DNA of 64,000 bases from Qipengyuania citrea (GTDB lineage: Bacteria; Pseudomonadota; Alphaproteobacteria; Sphingomonadales; Sphingomonadaceae): NCBI RefSeq assembly GCF_009828015.1, contig NZ_WTYG01000001.1:62001-126000 (forward strand). The letters run 5' to 3'. Positions 17,919-28,227 of the stretch are shown piece after piece; the stretch's first letter is position 1; each line of letters begins with the position of its first letter. A program made the position numbers and the translations under genes. The notes under the pieces were generated by a model. It worked only from the letters and a program-made list of their open reading frames with translations. It was not told where the DNA came from and did not search any database.

Positions 17919-18203
17919 ATGAAGAAGATTTGTGCTTTGGCCTGTACTGCGCTCATGTTTGCGGGAGTGCCGGCATCTGCTCAGCAGGGCACTGGAGAGC
18001 CTGCGCGCGATGCGGAGGGGAAAATTACCGATGAGAAGCATCCGGACTACATTCTTTGTCGGACCGAGTCTGTCATCGGCTCGCGAGCCAAGAAGCGCCG
18101 TGTCTGCCTGACCAATCGGGAATGGGCGCGTGTCGCACGCGAAGGCCGCGGCCTTGCGAGCGCGATGGCGGAGAAGAATTCCTCCGGGCTGATTACGAAC
18201 TGA
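17919..18203 (+). CDS. Small secreted C-X15-C protein, copy 2 (94 aa)
   Basis: A 94-residue paralogue of the preceding gene. MKKICALACTALMFAGVPASAQ is a clear signal peptide, and a strong GAGGAGG ribosome binding site lies 5 bases before ATG 17919. The mature region repeats the copy 1 order: EPARDAEGKITDEKHPDY, Cys47-X15-Cys63, RTESVIGSRAKKRRV, LTNREWARVAREGRGLASAM, then a short divergent tail with no further Cys. The near identity of the core with copy 1 points to a recent tandem duplication. Function unknown. Confidence 0.8.
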   Translation: MKKICALACTALMFAGVPASAQQGTGEPARDAEGKITDEKHPDYILCRTESVIGSRAKKRRVCLTNREWARVAREGRGLASAMAEKNSSGLITN

Positions 18204-18336
18204 CGACGTTCGGCGTTCACGCCGTCCGAGGCCGACCGGGGGTTCCGAGGTCCAATTAGGGCCACGCCATGCTCGGCCGGCAGGATACAAAGCCAGATTC
18301 CGGTCTTTGACAAGGCGGCCGTTGCAAAAGGCGACC

Positions 18337-18635
18337 ATGGTGCTCGAGCACTTGTACTGCCCTTTGGTGCTGGCCTCGCGGCCCAGGGAGGCGAGACGCA
18401 GGATCAGTCCCCCGAAGCGGAAGCGGTGACCGAACAGAAAGCCAAGACCAGCGACAGGATGATCTGCAAGACCGTCCGCAGCGTTCGTTCGCGTGCAATC
18501 AAGAACGAAGTTTGCATGACGAAGAAGCAGTGGCTGGCCGCAGCCCGACAGGGCAATGGTCTTGCACGCTCGATCGTGAGGGGTGCGGCGAGTGGCCAGT
18601 GGGACGTCCTGGACCGCGACGACGGCGCCACCTGA
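18337..18635 (+). pseudogene. Decayed third copy of the small C-X15-C protein
   Basis: The segment from 18426 encodes VTEQKAKTSDRM, then ICKTVRSVRSRAIKNEVC with the same C-X15-C spacing, then MTKKQWLAAARQGNGLARSI, matching copies 1 and 2. No good start with a signal peptide is in frame: the only options are GTG 18426 or ATG 18459. In frame upstream lies ARALVLPFGAGLAAQGG, which looks like the end of a signal peptide, and an ATG at 18337 sits in the neighbouring frame. A single-base loss near 18345 to 18350 would join them. Either a frameshifted pseudogene or a leaderless form started at GTG. Confidence 0.5.
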
Positions 18636-18645
18636 GCCCTGCGTC

Positions 18646-19668
18646 TCAGCGCAAGGCGGAAGACACTGGCGCGACATCGAGTCCGATGCCGTCCGCCACC
18701 ACCCTGACCCATTCGGCGACCTTGGCGATCTCGTCGCTGTTGGCCTCGCGCGTCGCGGCGATTTGCCGCTCGCGGTCGCTGCGGGAATAGGACGTCGATT
18801 CCTTCGAGTTTCGCGTGAAAGCCGGTCCGGCTGCGATCGCCGCGCTATCTTCTGGGCCGGGGTGTAATTCGAAGCGGGCGAAGAATTTCGCAACCGTCTC
18901 GGCCGGTTCCGCCAACAGGCTGCGGCTGTCGCAGATCCCGAGACGCCCGGCGCCGAACCGGTCCTGCATTTTCCGGTAAATTGAATGGTGCGAAAGCCAC
19001 CCCAGGCCGGCGACCTGCAGATCGGTCAGTTCGAACATCTCATCGGGCGCAAATTGCTGCGCCAGAACGCCATCCTGCATCTGGCCGATCATTGCCTGTC
19101 GCACCCAGCGGCGTCCCCACAGGCCCTTTACCGCGATCGACGCGAGGAAATCTTCGATCGGCGCATAGAGCAGGATCGCATGTGCATCCGCGCGCAGACC
19201 CATGATGGCAGGCGCGAGCGAGTTCACGATATTAGAGGGTTTGACCACGACCGCGCGGTCATCGCCGAACGGCCGCGCGAGCAGCGCAAGCGCCACATCG
19301 AGTACCGCGGCGATCTTTTCCGGCTGAGCCCCTCGCCGCCGCCAACCGACGACGTCGTTGAGCACCACCGGCTCGACCAGCCCCATCGAATAGCCGGGGG
19401 CATCGAACATGCGTGCCACCAGGGTCGAACAGCAATAGGCCGAATGGAACACGAAGTGGATCGGAGCTGCGGGCAGGGCCCGCCGGTCGAACCGTTCAAG
19501 CGGTATCACGCGTTCCGCTCCGGTATCGGGCAGATGCTCGTCGGTCAGGAACGCGGCCTCGCGTTGCACGTCGCGCGGGACATGCCGAAAGCGGAAGCTG
19601 CCGTTCGTCTCGTCATAACGATGCGGCAGCCATTCCGCATCCTGCAGGATATCCTGATCTGTGATCAT
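18646..19668 (-). CDS. Sulfotransferase-like protein (340 aa)
   Basis: A 340-residue protein without signal peptide. IHFVFHSAYCCSTLVARMF (residues 70 to 88) resembles the 5'-phosphosulfate binding loop plus first helix of sulfotransferases, and VVVKPSNIVNSLAP with the later RLGICDSRSLLAEPAETVAKFF segment fits the P-loop fold with a 3'-phosphate region. Sulfotransferase-like and tryptophan-halogenase genes commonly flank large TonB receptors in sphingomonads and Caulobacter relatives. Donor and acceptor cannot be named. It is convergent with the small secreted genes and 18 bases downstream of the next secreted protein gene, likely in one message with it. Confidence 0.6.
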   Translation of the reverse strand: MITDQDILQDAEWLPHRYDETNGSFRFRHVPRDVQREAAFLTDEHLPDTGAERVIPLERFDRRALPAAPIHFVFHSAYCCSTLVARMFDAPGYSMGLVEPVVLNDVVGWRRRGAQPEKIAAVLDVALALLARPFGDDRAVVVKPSNIVNSLAPAIMGLRADAHAILLYAPIEDFLASIAVKGLWGRRWVRQAMIGQMQDGVLAQQFAPDEMFELTDLQVAGLGWLSHHSIYRKMQDRFGAGRLGICDSRSLLAEPAETVAKFFARFELHPGPEDSAAIAAGPAFTRNSKESTSYSRSDRERQIAATREANSDEIAKVAEWVRVVADGIGLDVAPVSSALR

Positions 19669-19686
19669 GGTGCGGTGGGCCTGCCC

Positions 19687-20232
19687 TCAGCGGATGCGGG
19701 TCACGCCCTTGAACCCCGTCTTGTCCGCAATTCGCACGCGATATCCGCCGGTAGCGCTTTCGCTGATCGTCACCTCCAACCCGACGCGGAAGCGCGCCCG
19801 CAGACCGCCGCTCGAGAGCACCTGCCAGACCTGTCCGTTGTCGAGCGCGATCGTCGTTTGCCCGGTCCGCAGGTTCGCATCCACCGCCGCGATCGTCGCG
19901 GTGAGTTCGGCCATCCGGGACCCCGAGGAATCCACCGGAAGGCCGAACCGTTCGCGCCGGTATTGCCGGCGCTTTTCCTGCAACTCCTCGTCCACCCCGT
20001 ACTGCGTGTCGAGCGCCTGGTCGTAGCACGCCAGCCGCTCGTCATCGCTGCCGATGGCACGGCAGTCGAGCAGTGCCTCGGAGGGCGCGTCCTGCGCCGA
20101 CGTCACTGCCGGGAACGCCAGGGTGCATATCGCTGCAAGCCCGGCGGAAGCCGCGCCCATGCACCAGGAGCGATTGCCCATCGTGCGCGAACCTGCGCGT
20201 GATGAGGCCAGACGATCAGGACGAAGCAGCAT
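19687..20232 (-). CDS. Secreted protein of unknown function
   Basis: A 181-residue protein. The ATG at 20232 has AGGAAA 8 bases upstream; a later ATG at 20181 (MGNRSWCMGAASAGLAAI) would give a more standard signal peptide, cleaved near VTSAQD in either case. The mature part begins LLDCRAIGSDDERLACYDQAL, a Cys-pair helix motif seen in several exported proteins, then a charged linker (ELQEKRRQYRRERFG) and a beta-rich C-terminal domain (TTIALDNGQVWQVL, KTGFKGVTRIR). Probably periplasmic. Upstream of the sulfotransferase-like gene and divergent from the second TonB receptor. Confidence 0.75.
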   Translation of the reverse strand: MLLRPDRLASSRAGSRTMGNRSWCMGAASAGLAAICTLAFPAVTSAQDAPSEALLDCRAIGSDDERLACYDQALDTQYGVDEELQEKRRQYRRERFGLPVDSSGSRMAELTATIAAVDANLRTGQTTIALDNGQVWQVLSSGGLRARFRVGLEVTISESATGGYRVRIADKTGFKGVTRIR

Positions 20233-20419
20233 GCAGTGATTTCCTAGAAAGCGTGGGCGTCAGAACCGCCGCGAGACTATCAGATCGCAGCCCGCCGACA
20301 AGCCGCGGCGCACGGTCGGGACCGGTGATTGTCGCGCAGATGGATGTCTCTGTAGCAAATGATGTGTCATTTTCATTGCAGTTCGGGGCAAACCTCATGC
20401 GAGTTTTCCCTTACGGAAG

Positions 20420-20438
20420 CTAAAGCATTGCCACGTTC
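20420..20438 (+). promoter_or_regulatory. Upstream element shared by both TonB receptor genes (copy 2)
   Basis: Second occurrence of the CTAAAG-CA-GC-ACGTTC pattern described at 14011, here about 63 bases before the ATG of the second receptor. Shared placement upstream of the two receptor genes suggests a common promoter or activator site; not tested. Confidence 0.3.
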
Positions 20439-20499
20439 GGAAGTTTTGGTTCTCATGCACGCGTGCAATCATGCACGGTCGCAATCAGGGAACCACAAC

Positions 20500-23499
20500 A
20501 TGATCTCCACCCCCCCGTTCGCACGGGGCCGGCGGCTTGCGCTCTTCACGAGCGCGGGTATCGCCGCCCTGGCCGTTTCGACACCTGCCTTCGCGCAGGA
20601 TGCCGACGACACCATCGTCGACGAACAGGCCGCAGCCGCTCCCGAGGCCGATAATGCCATCGTCGTGACGGGTTCGCGTATCCGCCGCCCCAACCGCGAC
20701 ACGCTCGAGCCCTCGATCGTCGTCAACGCCGACCAGATCGAAGAACGCGGTCTGACCAATGTCGGCGAAGTGCTCAACGAACAGCCCGCTTTCGGTCCGC
20801 CCGCCAGCAGCGCGGTCGGCGGCCAGTCGGGTTCCTTCGGTTCGGGCCAGAGCTTCATCAACTTCTTCGGTCTGGGCTCGCAGCGTACGCTGACGCTGGT
20901 CAACAGCCGCCGCTACGTCAGCTCGAACACCGCTTCGATCTTCGGCCCCGTGGCAGCCGGTTCGCAGGTCGATCTCAACACGATCCCCACGCTGATGGTC
21001 GACCGTCTTGAAACCATCGCCGTCGGCGGCGCACCGATTTACGGTGCCGACGCCATCGCCGGCACCGTGAACATCATCCTCAAGGACCGCTTCGAAGGCG
21101 TCCGCTTCGACGCGCAGATGGGCATTGCCGAAGAAGGCGATGCGCAAGAATACCGTCTGGGTGCAATGGTTGGAACCAGCTTCGCCGATGGTCGCGGCAA
21201 CGTGGTTGCAGCGGTCGAGTACAACAACACCGAAGGCCTGCTGTACACCGATCGTGAACGCACGGCACAGGGGCTGTTCTACGCTGCTCCCAATGATCCG
21301 AACTCGCCGTTCGACAACGTCGTCATCAGCGATCGCCGTATCCCGATCCTCAGCGAATTCGGCGCTCCGACGACTGCCGATATCGTGCCCGGCTTCGGCT
21401 TCGACATCACCGACGGCAGCGGCAACACGCTCGTATTCGATGCCAATGGCAACCTTACCCCGCTGGACTTCGGCGAACGCTACGGTGTGGTGAACTCCGC
21501 CGGCGGCAACGGTTTCAGCCTTCTCCCGGTCTCGAACCTGCTCTCGCCGGTCGAGCGCTATCTCGGCGCGCTCACCGCTACCTACGACGTAACCGATTCG
21601 ATCACGGCCTTCCTCGAAGGACAGTACGCCAATTCGAAGGGTACCGAACTGCGCTCGCAGCCGGTTTACAACACCTGGCTGTTCGACGATGCGGGCACGC
21701 CCGACGGCAATCTGATCGTGCCGTTGAGCAACCCGTTCCTGTCGGACGAAGCCCGTGCAACCATTGGCGCGCAGCTTCCCGCGGGCCAGGACTTCTTCTA
21801 CCTCGGCCGCGCCAACACCGACCTGATCGCCGGTGAAGGCTCGTCGGAAGTCGAAGTCTATCGTGTTGTCGCCGGTCTGCGTGGCGATTTCTACCTCGGT
21901 TCGCGCAATCTGAACTGGGAAGTCTCGGGCCTCTACGGTCGTTCGCGTACCGAGGGTCGCAGCCGCGAACTGGTGCAGCAGAACTTCGAGAACGCCCTGG
22001 CTGGCTGCCCGGCCGGAGCAGACAGTTCGCCGATCGCGACGATCAGCGACATCTGCGCCCCGTTCAACCCGTTCGGCAACCAGAACACGCAGGCCGTGGC
22101 GGATTACGTCACGACTATCGCCAACCCGACCGCGACCAACGAACAGTATGATTTCATCGCCACCATCGGCGGCGACCTGTTCAATATCTGGAGCGGCCCG
22201 GTCGGTTTCTCGATCGGTTACGAGCACCGTGACGAATCGGCGGACTTCGATCCGGGTGCGTTCTTCTTCGGCCAGCCCGACCCGGCCGACCCGGATGCAC
22301 CGCGCACCCAGTTCGGTCGCTCGATCCCGATCGATCCGGTCTCAGGTTCGTACAACACCGACGAAGTGTTCGGCGAACTCCAGATCCCGCTTGTTTCGCC
22401 GACGATGGACGTTCCGTTCGTCAACCTGCTCGAAGCCAAGGGCGCCATTCGTTACGTCGATAACTCGCTCACCGGCGGGGATATCACCTGGACGGCCGGC
22501 GGTCGCTGGAAGCCGGTTGAAGATTTCGCGATCCGCGGCAACTTCACCCGTTCGATCCGCGCACCTGCGATCACCGAACTGTTCAACCCGAACAGCGCGA
22601 TCTTCACAACCGCGGACGATCCGTGCGATGCACGTTTCATCAACGCTGGACCGAACCCGGCCCAGCGTGCGGCGAACTGTGCTGCGGACGGACTGCCGGC
22701 CAATTTCACCTCGAACATCGTCGACTTCACGACGCGCGGTTCGCTTTCGGGCAACACCGAACTCGAGAATGAAACGGCCGACAGCTGGACTATCGGTGCG
22801 GTTTTCACACCGACCTTCGCTCCGGGCCTGACCCTGTCGGTCGACTGGGTCGATATCGCTCTTGAAGGTGCGATCCAGAGTGTGGACGCCGAAGGCACGC
22901 TGGAAGCATGCTACGATGCCAACGACTTCCCCAACTCGGCTTGCGATCGCATCGATCGCGACGGGGCGGGCCAGGTCGAATTCATCCGCACCGGCTACCT
23001 CAATGTCGCATCCTATGACTACCAGGGTGTGATTGCGGACCTGCGCTGGACCGAGGCAACGCCGTTCCTCGGCGCTGACAGCCGCATCAGCCTGCGTGGT
23101 TCGTACCAGTACATCGACAAGCTCGAGCAGCAGGTCGGGACGGGCGATCTCTCGACGTTCCGTGGAAGCCCGGGCTATTCGAAGCACCAGGCTACCGTCG
23201 GCGTGACTTACGAGAACAACGGTTTCGGCGCATTCACGCAGATCCAGTACATCGGCGAAAACGTCGTTGATCCGGATGCGGCACCGACCTCGTACCAGCT
23301 CTTCGAGCGCGACGAGATCGTTTACATGGACGCTGGCATCAGCTTCCGCACCGAAAACGACTTCACCTTCCGCTTCATCGTCGAGAACCTGTTCGACCGT
23401 AGCGCGCCCTACCCGGCGCCGACCGGTGGTGGCCTGACCACCTATTTCGACGGGATCATGGGTCGCTACTTCAAGGTAGCCGCAACATTCGGCTTCTGA
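20500..23499 (+). CDS. TonB-dependent receptor (999 aa)
   Basis: A second large outer-membrane TonB-dependent transporter, substrate unknown. ATG 20500 (MISTPPFARGRRLALF) follows CAGGGA and opens a signal peptide cleaved after AFA (residue 32); the frame is open 47 codons further upstream but without a signal-like start. NAIVVTGSRIRRPN is the TonB-box region; the plug contains FFGLGSQRTLTLVNSRRYV and LETIAVGGAPIYGADAIAGTVNIIL. The barrel ends MGRYFKVAATFGF with terminal Phe. It shares architecture with the receptor at 14150 but is clearly diverged, so an old duplication or separate gain. Followed by a strong terminator. Confidence 0.95.
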   Translation: MISTPPFARGRRLALFTSAGIAALAVSTPAFAQDADDTIVDEQAAAAPEADNAIVVTGSRIRRPNRDTLEPSIVVNADQIEERGLTNVGEVLNEQPAFGPPASSAVGGQSGSFGSGQSFINFFGLGSQRTLTLVNSRRYVSSNTASIFGPVAAGSQVDLNTIPTLMVDRLETIAVGGAPIYGADAIAGTVNIILKDRFEGVRFDAQMGIAEEGDAQEYRLGAMVGTSFADGRGNVVAAVEYNNTEGLLYTDRERTAQGLFYAAPNDPNSPFDNVVISDRRIPILSEFGAPTTADIVPGFGFDITDGSGNTLVFDANGNLTPLDFGERYGVVNSAGGNGFSLLPVSNLLSPVERYLGALTATYDVTDSITAFLEGQYANSKGTELRSQPVYNTWLFDDAGTPDGNLIVPLSNPFLSDEARATIGAQLPAGQDFFYLGRANTDLIAGEGSSEVEVYRVVAGLRGDFYLGSRNLNWEVSGLYGRSRTEGRSRELVQQNFENALAGCPAGADSSPIATISDICAPFNPFGNQNTQAVADYVTTIANPTATNEQYDFIATIGGDLFNIWSGPVGFSIGYEHRDESADFDPGAFFFGQPDPADPDAPRTQFGRSIPIDPVSGSYNTDEVFGELQIPLVSPTMDVPFVNLLEAKGAIRYVDNSLTGGDITWTAGGRWKPVEDFAIRGNFTRSIRAPAITELFNPNSAIFTTADDPCDARFINAGPNPAQRAANCAADGLPANFTSNIVDFTTRGSLSGNTELENETADSWTIGAVFTPTFAPGLTLSVDWVDIALEGAIQSVDAEGTLEACYDANDFPNSACDRIDRDGAGQVEFIRTGYLNVASYDYQGVIADLRWTEATPFLGADSRISLRGSYQYIDKLEQQVGTGDLSTFRGSPGYSKHQATVGVTYENNGFGAFTQIQYIGENVVDPDAAPTSYQLFERDEIVYMDAGISFRTENDFTFRFIVENLFDRSAPYPAPTGGGLTTYFDGIMGRYFKVAATFGF

Positions 23500-23520
23500 T
23501 CCAAATCGGAATCCTAAAAG

Positions 23521-23550
23521 AAAGGGCCCCGGGAAACCGGGGCCCTTTTT
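23521..23550. terminator. Bidirectional terminator between TonB receptor and clpB
   Basis: A perfect 12-bp stem (AAAGGGCCCCGG with loop GAAA) with T-rich flanks: five T after the stem on the plus strand and an A-rich left flank giving T on the minus strand. It lies between the convergent receptor and clpB genes and can serve both. Confidence 0.9.
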
Positions 23551-23575
23551 CGTTTCCGCATCGGGTCCGACGCGG

Positions 23576-26152
<2,577 letters not shown>

Positions 26153-26183
26153 GCAAACACCCCAATCACAAATTACCGTCCGA

Positions 26184-26211
26184 ATATGGTGTTGCGATTA
26201 TGCAACACAAG
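26184..26211 (-). promoter_or_regulatory. Heat-shock (sigma-32 type) promoter of clpB with palindrome in spacer
   Basis: On the minus strand CTTG (26211 to 26208) is followed after 16 bases by CACCATAT (26191 to 26184), close to the RpoH consensus CTTGAA, then a spacer, then CCCCATNT. It lies 32 bases before the clpB ATG, a fitting distance. The spacer region holds an inverted repeat: GTGTTGC and GCAACAC separated by 6 bases (26189 to 26208), which overlaps both promoter elements and might bind a repressor. It is not the CIRCE element. Confidence 0.7.
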
Positions 26212-26289
26212 ACCTCGCCGCAAATAAACGAGGTGTGTTAGTCGGATATAGGGGTGCCGCGCAGCTTGTGAAGCCGCCGGGCGACAAAT

Positions 26290-26628
26290 TCAGGCCAGCC
26301 GGGCGCCGTCGGGAATGCCAGCTCCGGGCTGCGCCAGCACGATCGCCCCGTCGGCGTCGGGAAAGCCCAGCACGAGGATCTCGGACATCACCGGACCGAT
26401 CTGGCGCGGCGCGAAGTTGACCACTGCCATCACCCGCTGCCCGACGAGGCCTTCGGGGGTGTAATGTTCGGTAATCTGCGCGGAGCTCTTGCGTTCGCCG
26501 ATGTCGGGGCCGCAATCGACCCACAGCTTGATTGCCGGGCGGCGGGCTTCGGGGAAGGGTTCGGCGCGGGTCACGGTGCCCGCACGGATGTCGAGCGCGG
26601 CGAAATGTGCGAAATCGGCATAGTCCAT
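26290..26628 (-). CDS. csaA: tRNA-binding domain protein CsaA
   Basis: A 112-residue stand-alone OB-fold tRNA-binding domain, of the CsaA family described as export-related chaperones. The sequence begins MDYADFAHFAALDIRAGTV, the family's typical opening, and contains KLWVDCGPDIGERKSSAQIT and VGQRVMAVVNFAPRQIGPVMSEILVLGF, the hallmark OB-fold strands. Length is normal for the family. Starts 31 bases after the end of the HerA-like ATPase gene, in the same orientation, so probably cotranscribed. Physiological role is uncertain. Confidence 0.88.
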   Translation of the reverse strand: MDYADFAHFAALDIRAGTVTRAEPFPEARRPAIKLWVDCGPDIGERKSSAQITEHYTPEGLVGQRVMAVVNFAPRQIGPVMSEILVLGFPDADGAIVLAQPGAGIPDGARLA

Positions 26629-26659
26629 CGTCCCGGTCTATGCAGACCGCGGCGCGGCA

Positions 26660-28108
26660 TCAACCGTCGGCAAGCGGTTCCAGCCCGGGGACCATGATCG
26701 TGCGGTCGCCGCCGAAATCCTCGCGCACCACCACCAGGCCCTGCCGCTCGAGATGATCGAGCAGGCGCCGGATACGGCCGGGCGAGCTGGTGCCATAGGC
26801 GCGCGCGAGCGCCGCTTCGTCAACCTGCGTCTCGCCCGCATGCGCGGCCTTGGCGATCACGAGGAACGGGCCGAGCAGGTCTTCTTCCACCGCACCGGCC
26901 AGCTGCATGATGCGCGCCTGCAGCGCTTCGTCGAGCTCGGCCAGCTCGGCGCAGGCCACGGCGAACCGGCGGCGGAAGGCGCGCATGTCGGGCATCGGCC
27001 CGATCAGCCGCTCGCGGCGGCAGCGGGTGAGGAAGGTCTGGTATTGCGCGCTGGCCGACTGGAAGGCGATCCCTTCCTCGCGCGCCAGCTCGGCGATGAT
27101 CTCGGCGATCCGCGTCGCCACCGCCGTGGTATCAACCGGCTCGCCGCGCGGAGCGACCTGGCGTTCCTCCGCCGCGGCGATGCTGGTTTCGATCTCGTCC
27201 ACCGGCGGGGCCGGCGGCGGCGCGGGCGGCGGCGGCGCCTTGGCGACATCGCTGGCGAGGTCGGTGGTAAGCAGCGCCGCCATGTCTTCGGGCGCGGTGT
27301 CGGGCAGCGCCATCAGCCCTTCGCTGCGCGCCTGCTGGCCGGTCTGCACCGGACCGATCTTCACTGCCAGCGGAACGCGCGTGATGGCCGGCCCCAGCGC
27401 AAGGAAATGCCCGCGCTCGAGCTCGCGGATCCGTTCCGCCTGGCGCCGTTCCATCCCCAGCAGGTCGGCGGCGCGGATCATGTCGATGTCGAGAAAGGTC
27501 CGCCCCATCAGGAAGTTCGAGGCCTCGGCCGCCACGTTCTTGGCGAGCTTCGCCAGCCGCTGGGTGGCGACGATCCCGGCCAGCCCGCGCTTGCGCCCGC
27601 GGCACATCAGGTTGGTCATCGCGGTCATGGTCATCCGCCGCGTGTCTTCCGCCACCTCGCCCGCCGCGGCAGGGGCGAACATCTGCGCTTCGTCGACCAC
27701 CACCAGCGCGGGATACCAGTGTTCGCGCGGGGCATCGAACAGCGCAGTGAGGAATTGCGCGGCGCAGCGGATCTGCTGCTCGACCTCGAGCCCGTCTAGA
27801 TCGAGCACCACGCTGGCGCGGTGTTCGCGGATACGGCGGGCAAGCGCCTCGATCTCACCCGGCGAATAGGCCGCCCCGTCGATCACCACATGGCCGAACT
27901 TGTCCGCCAGCGAGGGGAAATCGCCTTCCGGGTCGATCACCACCTGCTGCACCATGCCCGCGCTCTCTTCGAGCAGGCGCCGTAGCAGGTGCGACTTGCC
28001 GCTGCCCGAATTGCCCTGGACGAGCAGACGGGTGGCGAGGAGTTCCTCGATATCGAATTCGGCCGGCTTGCCGGAAGAATCGTGTCCGATGGTGATCTGT
28101 GCTGTCAC
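26660..28108 (-). CDS. HerA/DUF87-like ATP-binding protein (482 aa)
   Basis: A 482-residue protein of the HerA-FtsK ATPase group. Walker A GNSGSGKS is at residues 32 to 39 and Walker B LVVVDEAQ ends at Asp139-Glu140; a helicase-type QRLAKLAKN sensor follows (IVATQRLAKLAKNVAAEA). A Pro/Ala-rich linker (around residues 290 to 305) leads to a C-terminal winged-helix-like domain (ARAYGTSSPGRIRRLLDHLERQGLVVV). HerA family members move DNA, often with the NurA nuclease, but no nurA is present here. Function therefore open; DNA or plasmid-related translocation is inference. Divergent from the acylase gene. Confidence 0.8.
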   Translation of the reverse strand: MTAQITIGHDSSGKPAEFDIEELLATRLLVQGNSGSGKSHLLRRLLEESAGMVQQVVIDPEGDFPSLADKFGHVVIDGAAYSPGEIEALARRIREHRASVVLDLDGLEVEQQIRCAAQFLTALFDAPREHWYPALVVVDEAQMFAPAAAGEVAEDTRRMTMTAMTNLMCRGRKRGLAGIVATQRLAKLAKNVAAEASNFLMGRTFLDIDMIRAADLLGMERRQAERIRELERGHFLALGPAITRVPLAVKIGPVQTGQQARSEGLMALPDTAPEDMAALLTTDLASDVAKAPPPPAPPPAPPVDEIETSIAAAEERQVAPRGEPVDTTAVATRIAEIIAELAREEGIAFQSASAQYQTFLTRCRRERLIGPMPDMRAFRRRFAVACAELAELDEALQARIMQLAGAVEEDLLGPFLVIAKAAHAGETQVDEAALARAYGTSSPGRIRRLLDHLERQGLVVVREDFGGDRTIMVPGLEPLADG

Positions 28109-28227
28109 TGCGCGCTGGTTAGCGGGCCGAATCTGGAACGGGGAACAGCCGCGGGAAGGTTTTGCCCAATCGCATTGCGTCCGCCCGTCCCGCTCGCTAA
28201 CCGAGTTGCAAGAGAGGACGCATTTCT

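Noticed and set aside
26189-26208. CIRCE (HrcA) element before clpB
   Set aside because: The palindrome GTGTTGC-N6-GCAACAC does not fit TTAGCACTC-N9-GAGTGCTAA.
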